Source: Notospermus geniculatus
Lineage: Eukaryota > Nemertea > Pilidiophora > Heteronemertea > Lineidae
Length of the DNA: 64,000 nt
Direction of reading: 5' to 3'
NCBI GenBank assembly: GCA_002633025.1
Contig: NMRB01000599.1
Location: forward strand, 192,224 to 256,223
The notes under the pieces were generated by a model. That model saw only the letters and a list, made by a program, of their open reading frames with translations, did not search any database and was not told the DNA's origin. Below are positions 33,082 to 44,954 of this stretch, in pieces (positions within the stretch are counted from its first letter, which is position 1; every line of letters begins with the position of its first letter). The translations under genes were made by a program, and so were the position numbers.

Positions 33082-34567
33082 CTGGAATAAAGGAATCATT
33101 TTGAGTTGATGCGTTCTGTATTTTTTCTTTCTTCTCTATGGTGACTTGACTCCACTCAGTGGTTTTCAGGCATCTGTGGTTCATACTGCTCGTTCCCTAC
33201 GTCATCGCGGGGCTGTAGGCATCGGGCAATTTGCGCCACCAGGGGACGCCCTGAGTCCAACAGGCAGCTTGCTTTATTTTACAGTAACACTTAAAAGTCT
33301 ATCGAGAGCTACATGTAACTGTGAGAAACCTTTGGAGTCGATACCTTAAATCCGCGAGACAGCAGCTTGGCTGTATGTATGTGCTTTCTTGCGATAGTTG
33401 TATGTTTTTCAGTGTGGCCATTTTTCTGTGTGTGACTCCCACACTGGGACACAGACTCACTGTTTCTCTGTGTGTCGCTCATTGTCAAGTCGCGCCTTAT
33501 TCCATCAATCTATTGTAAATGTCACACTGGCACAGGGGCCACACTGAAAAACGTTACACCGTGATATAGGCCTACATAAGTACCATAAAGTGTGCCCCAT
33601 TTGTGAATTCAAACACTCAATTATCGAACAAAATTTATTGATGTTTTGGGTAAAGATGCAAATAGTGGTGAGTTGACAGATTTGTTGAATCAGAATGGAT
33701 GCAAATAGTGATATATGTAAATGTACATAAAGGATTGATAACATCAACCACGCTGAAAGTAGGACTGACATGTCGATTGCCGAGCTTTAATAAATTTTAC
33801 ATACGTCACATCACCATTCTGTACGTACGTCACAACAGCTGTGAAAGTGCTTACATAGGCTTTATTAAAATCCTGGTAACTGCACCCGGTACGCCATCGT
33901 AGGCCTATGTACACAGTGGGATGAAGCAAATGTAGATTATCGATTAAGCCACTCGGTATAGGTTTACACTTTTGCTAGGCCTAGGAAAGCACATTATGGT
34001 ATAAACTCTCCAGACGATAATTGCATGTCATTTGTTGGCACAAAGCTTTAGCAAATGACCTGGCCTTGCAGACGATGACGTTCCCTCACAATAACCCACA
34101 TAAGTACAGCAGTAATTAGTTCCCTGTGTGTGCATGGTATGTACACCTACGCTTCATATGCCTATGAGAGAACAGGCATTCGGATGGTAGGCCTGTGTGC
34201 TGGATGGAATACGAACATTTTCCCATCGATTTATACTTTGGGAGTACACTTATGAAAAATATTTGGCACAACCAATAGGGATTCTTGGAAGGAGGCTATT
34301 TCATTGTATGCAGATTACTCAGAGATCACACTGATGGGACTCTCATCTATGATGGGATTATGCCTTTCACAGAGGACTACAGTGATTGCATACGACAATG
34401 GACACATTCAATCTAGGCCTTTGTGCTCTGAATAGAAAAGCGAGCATATGTTTCATCCGGCTGAGGTGAACATGATTACTGGACGAATTCGCAGTGACGT
34501 CCAAGGATTCTGAAACATAAGGTACTGTAACATTTTACCAACATTGGCATAAGAATATTGGTAAACG
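33082..34567. other. Intron sequence and 5' flank of the nested ORF, copy 1
   Basis: About 1.5 kb without an exon. The right end is the presumed promoter region of the plus-strand ORF. No TATA or other motif can be called with confidence. Confidence 0.4.
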
Positions 34568-37183
34568 ATGCTGAAGTCACCGATTCCTGGGAAGCGAAAC
34601 GACGGTAGTGTGGGAACTGGTGTAAGTGGAAAGAATGGAGCCAAGAGCCTTCGGGAAAGAGTTTTTAGGGACAATAAGCTTTTGGACAACGGTGGTCCTC
34701 TCGACGTCAAGAGCATGGTGGTTTGGCGGTCTCGTCAAGCTGGGAAGAAGGGCACTTCTCCAAACCTTTCGAGCAACAATTCGTCCTCTGACTTACTAGT
34801 AACTACGGGTGGATGTTGGGAAACGGCAGGTCCTCGGAAGGGTCCCTCGGAACCCGGAATGAAGGGACCGTGGTCGCGCACTCCAGAGATACCTAAACAA
34901 AACAGTAAGTGGCCATCTACAAACTTAAACAAAGTTGCTAGCTCGTCCTCTCATGACCTGCGGATGCTGGACACGTTGGATGATTTTGATACTCCAAACG
35001 GTGTTGGTTCGTGGAGAAGTCCAGCTTCGGGAAGAAAACAGTCGGAGAGTAAAAACAACGGTAACCGGCGTTCGAACTTGTCGAAGGTTAACAGTGCATC
35101 ATCATGCGATTTGAGGGGAATGGGGTCGAGGGACCCTACTTTGTCTCCAGGGCAATGGCATCAGAAGGGTTGGAATTCTACGAATCTACAGAAGGTTGGC
35201 CACAGTGCATCTACGTATGATTTACGGGAAGGAGCTTCGTTTGATTCGCCTCGATCTCCGCGGAAGTCACGTAAGTCAAGAAGACGAAAAGGACAGACAA
35301 ATCTAACAAGTGTAGGGAGTAAGTCGTCGTGTGATTTAAGAGCAGGGGCCAGTGATGATTGCCCCTGGACTAACAGGCAGGGGGTCAATTATACTGGAAA
35401 AAACGCTAAGACGAACTTGACTGGTGTAAGTAGTTCTTCATCATTTGATCTTAGACAAAGTGCATTTGACGATCCTTTCAGTGCGGGTAGGCCTAGAAGG
35501 CCAGATTCGTTACCCATCGCACCCCTTAGTCCCAGAATCCAGTATGCTTCCTACAGTGATGCAGTAAAATTCGGAAGCCAATCAAACCTTTCGACAATGC
35601 GGAGTGTTTCATCTTGTGACCTCAGGGACATTGGGCGGCTTGACTCCCCCAAAATAGTCGTATATGATATTGATATTGAGAATGATTTCAAGAGCGATAA
35701 CAGCTCATTGAAATCACCTAGTCGTGAAGTTCCTGGCGTTGCTGAGCGAGGTGAGACGTTAGCGTCTCCTGGAAAGGGATGGGAAGGGAACCGCTTCGGT
35801 AACGGTGCCGCTGGTGGTGCAAGGTCGAGGAATATCTCAAGAAATCACCACAACAGGAGAAGGACGACTTCTGCTTGTGAGCCACGTGATTGGGAACTGA
35901 AGATATCGCCCAGTAAAGAAAAGCAAACACCAAGAAATAAGCAGCAGCGTGCCTGTGATACGGATCGAGTGACAACTCCAAAAGAAGAACGGGCCAGGGA
36001 TCCATTCGTCAGCTGTGATTCCTCCCCGGGCAAGGTCGGTCGTGGAATAGCAAGCAGTCGTGGAGTGGTTCGTAAAACTGATCAACCGTCCCCAGTTTCA
36101 CCAAGAAGGGAGACGAACACGAACCGAATCATCGTCTCAGTGAAAGACTTCAGTCGACCTTCCCCAACGGATGGAGTTGATGAATGTCAAGCAAATGGCT
36201 TAGCAACCAAGGACAAGTTTCCAAATTTTGCCGACAACAGGCCGAACGAGGCTGATGAAGGCAATAAAACGGTTATATCTTCAGCTAGTGAGGAACGAGA
36301 CAAGTGTAAAACTCCCGACACTCCGGATACCATCGATGATGGGGATGCTCTAGAAGCAGCCATGGAAACATTTCAGTTATTTGGAGAGGACAGTTCAACC
36401 TCACCAATGTTTGATGAGAGTGATTTCAGTTACCAAGTGCGCAAGGAAATCATGGATATCCGATGCCAAATCCAATTATCGTCCATCCCATCGACGCCCA
36501 AGGCGGGCGACAAACCCGCCCGTCTGGACTCCATGATAAAAGCGTCAGAAATTCTTAAGGATTCCATAGAAAAGCAAGTCGGGGAAATGAAAGCACTGTT
36601 TGGAGAAACTAAGGACATGTTCATAAACCTTGAGCATACTGACAGCATGTTGGCGAAAATTGAAGCCCAGTATGGAGGAATGAAGCGAAAGTCTCTGATG
36701 GATGAGGTGACATCGATGAAAAATAATATATTGATACTCGGTGTTCACGAGGTACCGAACGAATCGGTGCAAGACACTGTGAAAAGATTCTTTCAGAAGT
36801 GGCTTGGGGTGGATTTCGTTCCGCCTTTGGTGAAGACTTGTCGGTTGGGGTATCCGCGACCAGGTGTCGACCGGGCCATCAGGGTTATTTTCATGTCATA
36901 TAAAGATAAGGAATTTATCAAGAGGTCGAAGCAAAGGTTGAAGGGGACGCACTATATTCTTTGTGATGAATATCCGAGGGAAGTTGAGATGCACAGGAAG
37001 AAACTGTATCCTGTGCTGCGTGAGGCGAGGCGGGAGGGAAAGAGGACGAAGTTAAAGTTGGATACGTTGTTTATAGACGGGGAGGTGTATCAGGGTGTAG
37101 GGCCTGGGCCTCTTGGGTATAGGCAGGCTGGAAAGGACACCCCGTCTCCAACCGAAGAGAGCTCATCAGAATACGAGATGTGA
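34568..37183 (+). CDS. Nested intronless gene with LINE-1 ORF1p-like C-terminal module, copy 1 (871 aa)
   Basis: Start chosen because an in-frame TAA lies two codons upstream and the context is AACGATG. Residues 1-360 are Ser/Asn/Arg-rich and carry six complete copies of [ST]NLxxVxSxSSxDLR-type motifs at about 118, 169, 205, 244, 282 and 339, with a partial one at 65. Residues 360-620 are low-complexity and basic. About 620-715 is heptad-like (coiled coil). About 717-800 (NNILILGVHEVPNE, AIRVIFMSYKDKEFI) matches the RRM-like domain, and 800-845 (REVEMHRKKLYPVLREAR, DTLFIDGEVY) the C-terminal domain of L1 ORF1p (Transposase_22 family). That module binds RNA or single-stranded DNA as a trimer. 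No ORF2/reverse transcriptase follows. Lies antisense in a receptor intron. Known: ORF1p module. Inferred: a domesticated or stand-alone RNA-binding protein. Confidence 0.85.
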   Translation: MLKSPIPGKRNDGSVGTGVSGKNGAKSLRERVFRDNKLLDNGGPLDVKSMVVWRSRQAGKKGTSPNLSSNNSSSDLLVTTGGCWETAGPRKGPSEPGMKGPWSRTPEIPKQNSKWPSTNLNKVASSSSHDLRMLDTLDDFDTPNGVGSWRSPASGRKQSESKNNGNRRSNLSKVNSASSCDLRGMGSRDPTLSPGQWHQKGWNSTNLQKVGHSASTYDLREGASFDSPRSPRKSRKSRRRKGQTNLTSVGSKSSCDLRAGASDDCPWTNRQGVNYTGKNAKTNLTGVSSSSSFDLRQSAFDDPFSAGRPRRPDSLPIAPLSPRIQYASYSDAVKFGSQSNLSTMRSVSSCDLRDIGRLDSPKIVVYDIDIENDFKSDNSSLKSPSREVPGVAERGETLASPGKGWEGNRFGNGAAGGARSRNISRNHHNRRRTTSACEPRDWELKISPSKEKQTPRNKQQRACDTDRVTTPKEERARDPFVSCDSSPGKVGRGIASSRGVVRKTDQPSPVSPRRETNTNRIIVSVKDFSRPSPTDGVDECQANGLATKDKFPNFADNRPNEADEGNKTVISSASEERDKCKTPDTPDTIDDGDALEAAMETFQLFGEDSSTSPMFDESDFSYQVRKEIMDIRCQIQLSSIPSTPKAGDKPARLDSMIKASEILKDSIEKQVGEMKALFGETKDMFINLEHTDSMLAKIEAQYGGMKRKSLMDEVTSMKNNILILGVHEVPNESVQDTVKRFFQKWLGVDFVPPLVKTCRLGYPRPGVDRAIRVIFMSYKDKEFIKRSKQRLKGTHYILCDEYPREVEMHRKKLYPVLREARREGKRTKLKLDTLFIDGEVYQGVGPGPLGYRQAGKDTPSPTEESSSEYEM

Positions 37184-40088
37184 GCTGATGTTTGCAATGC
37201 ATCTGCAATGCCCTGGATATGTAAATGGCATTATGCAAATAGAGATACAAGGGGAAGTGTTTTCTGTGCCTTGTTATAGATCCATTGTATGGATTTGGAC
37301 TCATCTCATAGTATCGAAAATGCTTTCACCCGCATAGCTTGCATAGTTTAAAATCAAAATTAAGATTTGACCTTTTCTGATGTTGAATTATATTATATTT
37401 CCATTGTACATGATTGTATTCAGGGTGGGCAGTGGGCTGATGATGGTCATTGGGGTTTGGGGATATCCACTTATACAACTTAACTAAGTGACATCACTAC
37501 CGGTACGTTGGAAAACGGTTATGCATTAACATAGTGTATATATAGGCCAAACTAAACTATAGAAAAAGTAGATATGCAGTCATTTTCAACAAATTTGGGG
37601 AAATGGCATAAAGGGACGAATCTCAAGAATCCATATGTCTTTATACCGCTGCATGCTAATCAACATATAATGTATCTATTGGTCGACATAATGTATAGGA
37701 ATCATTATTAAGAAATTGGGGTAAACATCAGTGAGTATACATTCCTTGAACCAAAGCACGACTATGATGACAGTGTGCACTAACAAAAGGTGTTGGCAAA
37801 AGCTTTCCAGAGAAACCATACGAAAAGTTTGAAATAATCTTATGGGGGTATGGTAATAATGCCTTTGGAGATTATAGTTATGCTTTGTTAGAACTATGAG
37901 GTAATAACCAAGGTCGTTGGTTCAAAACATATTTGTTCGTTAAGTCCCGTCCACACAATGCGACACATATCATTGCTGCGTGACCGTCTCGTCGTGGTGG
38001 GTGACTACAAATAAATAGTCCTACGACTGAGGATGTCCACTATAGGCCGACATCGAGTCGTACATGTAGCTCGCTGATGCAATCCAAACAGAATTTCTGC
38101 AACCACGTTCAACCACCGTGGTGATGAAATCATATGACGAAATCAGATTGGTTACACTCCCAATTCACGTCGTGAACCTTTCCACATATCACGATGCAAC
38201 TTGTTCTTCCTGTAGAATCACAAGATACTCGACATGTTTGGTAACCAGCGACTGAGTCATGCAACTGAAGGCCTGTACCCACTGACGCGATTTTTGTGGC
38301 GGAGAGCGACAAAACGTGGCGATTTTACAGGCCGTAGAAATTCGATGCTACTTTTTCAAAGGTAGAAATCTTTGTTATTGCCTTCTGCCGGTGAAAATGA
38401 CAGGCCAGCGCGGAATCGCGGCGTGAAAACGCCACAGTGGGTTCAGGCCATTAGTTACAAGGTGTCCACACTTCACGACGAGACGGAATAATCGCGTCGT
38501 TATGACTCGCGTCGCATCGAGCCGAGACAGACAGAACATTTGTACATTCCGTCGCCCAAAGCTTTTTTCTGGTCTGGGCCATGAAATCTTCCATGGTGAA
38601 GTACATGTGGTCCTCTCTTTCAATGAATTGACACATTAACAATGACCTAGTTCAGCTAGCAAAGCTATTGTGTTGGTGTATATATGATGTGTGTCTGTAA
38701 CTATCACGCTTTATGACATCGTAATAATTCGGCTATTATTGTGCTCAATCTTAAAAAATCCCACCAGAAAGAGTTCGCTGTAAGCTTCTATTCTAGGACA
38801 GTCATACATTCTAATAAATTGTTGAACAACAGAGGTGGACACTTTTCCCAGGGGTATCCTTTCCTTTTACACCTCATTCGACAAAGTTGTATGTCATTTC
38901 AACTCTTATTTTTCTTCTTTGCTTGAAGAAGAAGATGCCAAGACTGCGATCTCTTCTGATGACTTAGTTGTTGTTTCAGAAAATCATATTTTTTTGTAGG
39001 GTATTGTTGGTTAGGGATACTTGCTATGTAAGTAGGCCTACCAATATCAAATGTGTACCAAGGCAATTATACATGTATGGTTTATGAATGTATATGTACA
39101 AATACAAAAGCCGACAGGGATGAAATAAAGAAACGTAATCATCTGTGTTGTCACAGTGATGGTAATTGCGAATGTATGAATCACAGTTGTATTGCTTGCA
39201 AGTACGATACTGCGTAACAATAATTCATGTACCGAGAGGATGTAATTGACACAATCAGATGTCAGTTATCATTATCACTCAAACAACTGGTGTAAAAAAA
39301 CTGCTAAGTCCTGTTTAATATGTCTGTGGTATGTGATAAAGTGCAGGTTTCTACCCACTGAATGTAATCCAGTATCATCGTGTCAAAACACTGAAATAGT
39401 TCAAGGTCGTGTCAAGGTCATGACCTTCACATACGACCTTGACTATTTTTTGGTATTTTTAAACACTAAACTTAGTGTTCGGCTAATGCTTCATTCATTA
39501 CCCAGAAAGAGGGAGGGGTATCAGCTTGTAAATAAATGAAGTCTAAAATTGAAAATACAAATCGACCCCCTCTTCACGGAGAGTCCTCTTCATCCATGCC
39601 ATCTTCCCTTTACAGGGTTGCTCAAAAAATTTATCGTTGGGAGGATAAGATACGCTGGGCCGTATTCTAGAAGTTGTTTGCAGGGCAAAATACAAAAGGT
39701 TAAAGTGGACCTTAGAGTTAAGGAGGCTTCTAGAATACGGGCCGCTGTGTAGCAATAACCAGGACATAAATGGCTTCATATTGTTGCCATTCTCAGACGG
39801 TGATTCAGAAAATATCGACTTCTGATCAGGGTTTCCGCCAGGATTGTCAAGGAGGGGGGGAGAAAAAAAAATTTCAAAAAATATTTTTTTTTCGAAAAAA
39901 AATTTTTTTTTCAAAAATTTTTTTGGGGAGTTTTTTGGTTAAAAATGGCCTCCAGAGTCATTTTTTACACTCCAAAATGCAAAATTAGTCTTCCTTCTGA
40001 GGACAAAAACTTAGTTTTTAGCTCAAAAACTAAGTTTTTAGAAGCAGAAACTTAGTTTCTGGACTTATTGGACAATCGGCTTGCCATA
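37184..40088. other. Non-coding sequence after the nested ORF, copy 1, and the spacer between the 12-kb copies
   Basis: No RT, endonuclease or other ORF follows the ORF1-like gene. Contains a foldback at 39657-39743 and, from 39829, A/T-runs with TTAGTTTTTAG-type repeats at the copy 1/copy 2 junction. Confidence 0.5.
39657..39743. mobile_element. Foldback element, family A
   Basis: GGGCCGTATTCTAGAAG ... CTTCTAGAATACGGGCC, flanked by GCT on both sides. Second copy at 52143-52229. Confidence 0.85.
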
Positions 40089-40207
40089 TGCGCTAGCTCT
40101 GTCTTTTATCACACTTCCATTCCATTAATACTGTGTCGGCCAACTTTGCCGAGGAATGATTGACTGTGAAAGCCCTATTGTAAAGCCAAGTCCGTGAATG
40201 ATAATAT

Positions 40208-40335
40208 AGAGTTTTCGCAAAGCCCCCGAAACGCCAACGCGAACGTCTATCCTTTTGTTCGATGCTCTCTTCGTGGCATCGAAAAATGGGTTTGGCGTTC
40301 ACGCTGGCGTTTCGGGGGCTTTGCGAAAACTCCCT
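40208..40335. mobile_element. Foldback element, family B, insertion in copy 2 only
   Basis: AGAGTTTTCGCAAAGCCCCC ... GGGGGCTTTGCGAAAACTCC. At the matching place in copy 1 (about 28352) the flanks are joined without it. Confidence 0.85.
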
Positions 40336-40375
40336 ATTAATAGAGAACGTCGCCCTCGGCTGTTCTGTTTATTTG

Positions 40376-40620
40376 GTCTACACCATCAACATTTTCAAAA
40401 CATTTCTGCGACAAAACATTGTGAAAACTGTTTTGGAAATGCTGCGGCTTGTTTCGGGGTTGGTCTACACACTGCAACATTATCAAAACATGTTTTCAAA
40501 TTGTTTTGCAAAAGTTGCAGGTCCAGTCCACACTGTGCAACAAACCGGAATCAACGGGTGTTTTGGAAATATTGCAGCTGGGTGTTTTTGAAATGTTTTG
40601 GAAATGTTGATGGTGTAGAC
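40376..40620. mobile_element. Foldback element, family F (copy 2)
   Basis: Same as 28398-28641. Confidence 0.8.
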
Positions 40621-40926
40621 ATGCAGGCCTTTCATTTGCAAGCGTTTAATGTTTGAAATGTACGAAGCAAGTGTCCGTTCCTCCTAAGAGATGTCGTTCC
40701 AATCAACAACCTTTAATCTCGGCATGTTTGTGTTGCTGAAGGCCGCACTATCGAGGAAACCACATTGTATTAGCAACCCTTCGTCACAGGAGCGATAGAA
40801 AACTAATGATGTGAAGAACCTGTCCCAAACCAATATTTTGTAAAAAAACTCATAATAATCGGAGATGGAGGAGAAGGAATTGCCTTTTTGGTCCTAGGTT
40901 TCTACATGTATTTCCACACGTTTATC

Positions 40927-41028
40927 CATCCTGAGAACATCAGGGGTTCTTAGCGTTCGCTCCCTTCGTCACCGCACACAAACTGACGAAGGGAGCGAGC
41001 GGTAAGAACCTCTGATGTTCTCAGGATG
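40927..41028. mobile_element. Foldback element, family E (copy 2)
   Basis: Same palindrome as 28947-29048. Confidence 0.85.
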
Positions 41029-41212
41029 CGTTTGTCAGGGAGATACCTCTTCGATGAAACCAAGCAACACTCATGCCGAGTTCTGTGTGAATGCCCCGGA
41101 TACGTCTTAGTCGTTAGTGGTTCGAGATTCCAAGGTTCTACATCATGGACTGATTCCTCTCGGAAAAAGTGCCTGCTAGGCGAGTTTGCTTGTTCCCTGC
41201 CAAAAGTAAACT

Positions 41213-41320
41213 GGACCCATGTTCCCGAAGCCATCGTTAGGTTAACGATGTCGTTAAAACTGGGAAAATGCATAGCGTAACGACATCGTTAACCTAACGA
41301 CTGCTTCGGGAACATGGTCC
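41213..41320. mobile_element. Foldback element, insertion in copy 2 only
   Basis: GGACCCATGTTCCCGAAG ... CTTCGGGAACATGGTCC, with inner arms GTTAGGTTAACGATGTCGTT and inverse. Copy 1 (about 29282) has the empty site with three extra bases, GGT. Confidence 0.85.
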
Positions 41321-43632
41321 CTCAGTTTGGAACTTGTTCCGGGAGTTGGACAGGAATTAATTCCTGTGGTACCTCGTCCCGTTGAAGAGCCCGACAATTC
41401 CTTCTCCAAAATCTCAACCTCAAGCAAGTTCCACCACCGTGTTGCATGCCGAAGGGTTGTCTGGTGTGCATTTTGGACATGCAAAAAATCACTGCCTTGT
41501 AAACAGGCCTTATCACTAGGCCTACAGACAATGTACAAAAGATGTAGCCTATATGCCGGAAGGAAGAGTCCACTGATCATATTCTTTGCAAAGGAAGCCG
41601 GTGACAACTTGCGCGTACGCGGCGCGTCCTGCAGGCGTTCCGCCAATCAGATTCTTCGGTAGGTGTTTCGGTCCGTGTTACCGCCTCCCCGATTGGTTGA
41701 ACGCTTTCCCGACGCGTTGCTTACGCGCCAGTCTGTTACCGCCTTAACCCGTTCGGCACGATAAGTATGGGACTCGTTTTAGATTGTATACAGCCAGCAA
41801 AAGAAGACGGTATTGGCGACGATTCACGGTATCTTTAGATTGTCGACAGTGCCGGAGAAGAACAACGACACACACTGCACTGACTGAATGGCGTGTCTGA
41901 GGCATTCGCTATTCGTAGAGGACGAACTGTAACGTCCAGATGTTATGCTTTTCCTTTGGATTTTTTTATAACGAAATCTGAAGTAGCCGACACACCTCTA
42001 AGAATAAGTACCAGTTCGGACAGATTTCTCAACTCCTGTGGCTTGTTCTCTGATAAGTACAAGTAACTACTCGTCATTTATTTTCTTTGGTCACGAACGC
42101 AGCTCCGACCGACTTCACCAGCGATGGATGACGTAAAAACGTTCGTGAGATCAAGAATTCATTTCCGTTGATACGATTTGAAAATGCTATCATGAAAGAT
42201 GAATTTTTTAGACGTTTTTGAAGACGTTTAAACTCGATAGCTTATTGAACTTTTATCGACGCCGACCACTAATGACACTCAATATGCACAAAAATCCATT
42301 CGCGTCTTATGTGAACAATTCGTGCCGGCTGCCTCTCACAGAGAGAGTCAATGTGACGGGAAATCCCATATTACGATGTAACAGCATGAGGTCTGATTTA
42401 AGTTACGAACTTTGATAACTTCACCACGCCAAAAAGAGTTCCAATTTGCTTTGGCAAATCTCATTCAGATCTTCCTGTGACTTCATGATTAACACGGACT
42501 TGCTTTCAAATATTTCTGTGCTTAAAAACTTGCGAAACAGCAGGTCGGAGGCAAAACCATGCAGTTTTAGTAAAAACTAACTTATTCTATAATAGCATGA
42601 ATAAATAACAGTTTATTTATTCATGATATCAGGCAGAAATGGAAGTAATAGGCATGCATTGACTGACTGAATTTCGATTGGTTCTGATTAATATTGTGGA
42701 AGTTTTCGAATTTGGATCCTCAGAAATGCACGTCTTCTTCAAATTACCAGTGCCATGAAAAGTGCTAACGGGTCATATCAAAACTGTATAAGGCGAGCGG
42801 CTCGCTTATGAATTTTGGTCATATCTATGCCGTATTTTATTGGTAAAATTAAAAGAAATGAGAAAAAACACTTTTCGCTGTCATTGGGCATATTCTGACC
42901 TTTGGTGTCGATTACATTTATCGTAACGTACCTTTGAATTACATGGAATACCATGCGGTCTACACTGTTTAACTGAATTGTAAGTTTTTTCCGGAATAGG
43001 TAAGTTTTCTGCTGAATACTAGTCAAATATTTTATTTGTGGTGTGTAGGTGTCAGTCAATGCAAAATGTGTTAAGGGATAATGGGGAAACGTATGGCAAA
43101 CTTGCATAACTCCACCTTCCTAACAACATACCGTTACTGTTGTTACTATCAACTCGTTACCCTATAATGAAGAAACACCATTTAACCATAAATGTGCACT
43201 CATTTTTTCCTTGCAAACCTAACCACAAACCATTGCGTCAAAGACATCTTGAAGAATCGAAACATCCGATACATGACGTATTATAAATCTAGGAATGGCT
43301 CCTGCTGGGAGACCAGATTTTTCGAGATGGAACTTGGAAATAAACACAAAATTTGACGCTGATACTAAATAAATTATCGCCAGCACCACGTGAAGGTGGA
43401 TAAAATAAGAATCAGCTTAGAGTTAGTAACCTCACCAAAATCATACGTTTGGCAAGGAAAAATAGAAGAGACCCACACGTGCACTACGTGCATCCATTGC
43501 CCTTGTATATTTCCTTGTTAAGCCATTTATGGTATCTGATTATGCATGTGAATGCATTTATTTATCGTTATCAGAAGCTTGTCGACTAAATACAATTTTG
43601 TGTAAATTTACTCAATGTCAGTGTTTGACTTA

Positions 43633-43762
43633 GGGCCGTATGCTCGGATCGGACTTTAGCCTCAAGTATAACTGAAGTTAGCATTTCTGTACGTTTGAGG
43701 CATTGAGAAAAGTCAGGCTTTAATGGAAGTGTGGCTGAAGTCCGACCCAAGCATCACGGCCC
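43633..43762. mobile_element. Foldback element, family A (copy 2)
   Basis: Same as 31600-31730, flanked by TTA. Confidence 0.85.
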
Positions 43763-43865
43763 TTAGTATTAGATCTATACATTTAATCTGCAGTCATGTA
43801 CATGTACATTCTGATACTGCACAGACACGACCGAGTGTTTCACACACTGATGACGCGAGACTTAC

Positions 43866-43976
43866 CAGTATTGACGTCACATCCAAAGTCCGGTTGATCC
43901 CCATCTTTCCCCCACGTGCTATGTCCTCGAATGGTCCCGTGTAGTTAATGCCACCTATCGGTGTCCATGAACCAAC
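43866..43976 (-). CDS. Glutamate receptor exon: end of amino-terminal domain, copy 2
   Basis: Same boundaries, phase 0/0 and protein (VGSWTPIGGI ... DVTSIL) as 31834-31944, with only silent differences. Confidence 0.9.
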
Positions 43977-44185
43977 CTGAAGCGAGGAATATGGCGATGC
44001 GTGAAGAAGGTGGACGGTAGTTGCCACATCTTACATCGAGATTGGCATGTCATCTCCAGCAGGGGCAGGGTCGCCGTTTTTGATAATCACCAACGGATTG
44101 GATTGCTTTTGCGGCACTGGGGGCGCACCGATCGCAGAATCGCACAAAAGACCCTCGGAACGATGATCGTTTTGAAATCGCTTAC

Positions 44186-44290
44186 CTTTCGTAGACCTTT
44201 TGTCGTCATGAAGAGTATATCGAGAGTAAAGTCGATCCTTCTTCCCTCTTTCATGCCCATTACCCTCCCCGATAAGCCATCGAATGATAC
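44186..44290 (-). CDS. Glutamate receptor amino-terminal-domain exon, copy 2
   Basis: Same boundaries, phase and protein (VSFDGLSGRV ... TTKGLRK) as 32147-32251. Confidence 0.9.
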
Positions 44291-44420
44291 CTAAAAATAC
44301 GTATAACAATTCAAAACTGAGTTGGCATTACTACATTCATATGCTGGTCTCGAACCCATCTAAACGCAGTTAGGATTGCAAAAGAGGCACGCAAACCAAG
44401 CCGTGCTATACAACTGCAGG

Positions 44421-44520
44421 GGTACGGTACAAGGGACGGGAAGTAGCACAGTCGGTACGGTACGAGGGACGGGAAGTAGCACAGTCGGTACGGTACGAGG
44501 GACAGGGATAGCACAGTCGG
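44421..44520. repeat. Tandem repeat, three units of about 37 bp (copy 2)
   Basis: Same as 32394-32492. Confidence 0.85.
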
Positions 44521-44753
44521 GCAGACAGCTTGTTTTTATGCCGACGCTGCTGGTTTGTTACCCCTCTCTGCCATGCATGTTAATTTTTTTCCCACCATTA
44601 AAGTCAGAGAAATATTTTAAGTTTGATCCCCTGCTGGAAAACTCTTAATCTAGCTGGACCATTATTAGATGGCTTATGCATGCATATAGGTCTATCATAC
44701 TTGGTGTCGCTGCAAACCCACACTTTTGTACCGACAGTGTGAAAACCACAGAC

Positions 44754-44921
44754 ATAGGAGCTGTCAGCGAGTTGACCAATAGGTGTCACTACGGCCCAAA
44801 TCAATGCATAGCGGACCCAGTCATTATTGATCGAGCAGCAATCACGCAGATTTTCCTGTTCATTGGTCCGCTAGAACTCTGCTGCCATCTGTTGGCAATA
44901 TGCGCGGCTGACTGCTCCTAT
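44754..44921. repeat. Short interspersed element, family H (copy 2)
   Basis: ATAGGAGCTGTCAGC ... GCTGACTGCTCCTAT inverted ends are clearest here. Homologous to 32726-32895. Confidence 0.75.
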
Positions 44922-44954
44922 TGCGTCATGGTATGGCCAGTCTGCAACACTTAC

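Larger units (their letters stand above)
28241..39829. repeat. Tandem 12-kb segment, copy 1
   Basis: Starts at TGCGCTAGCT and matches 40089-52315 along its whole length, with a few percent substitutions and indels. Carries three receptor exons and the 871-codon ORF. No N lies at its junction with copy 2; about 260 bp of low-complexity A/T-rich sequence does. Confidence 0.93.
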
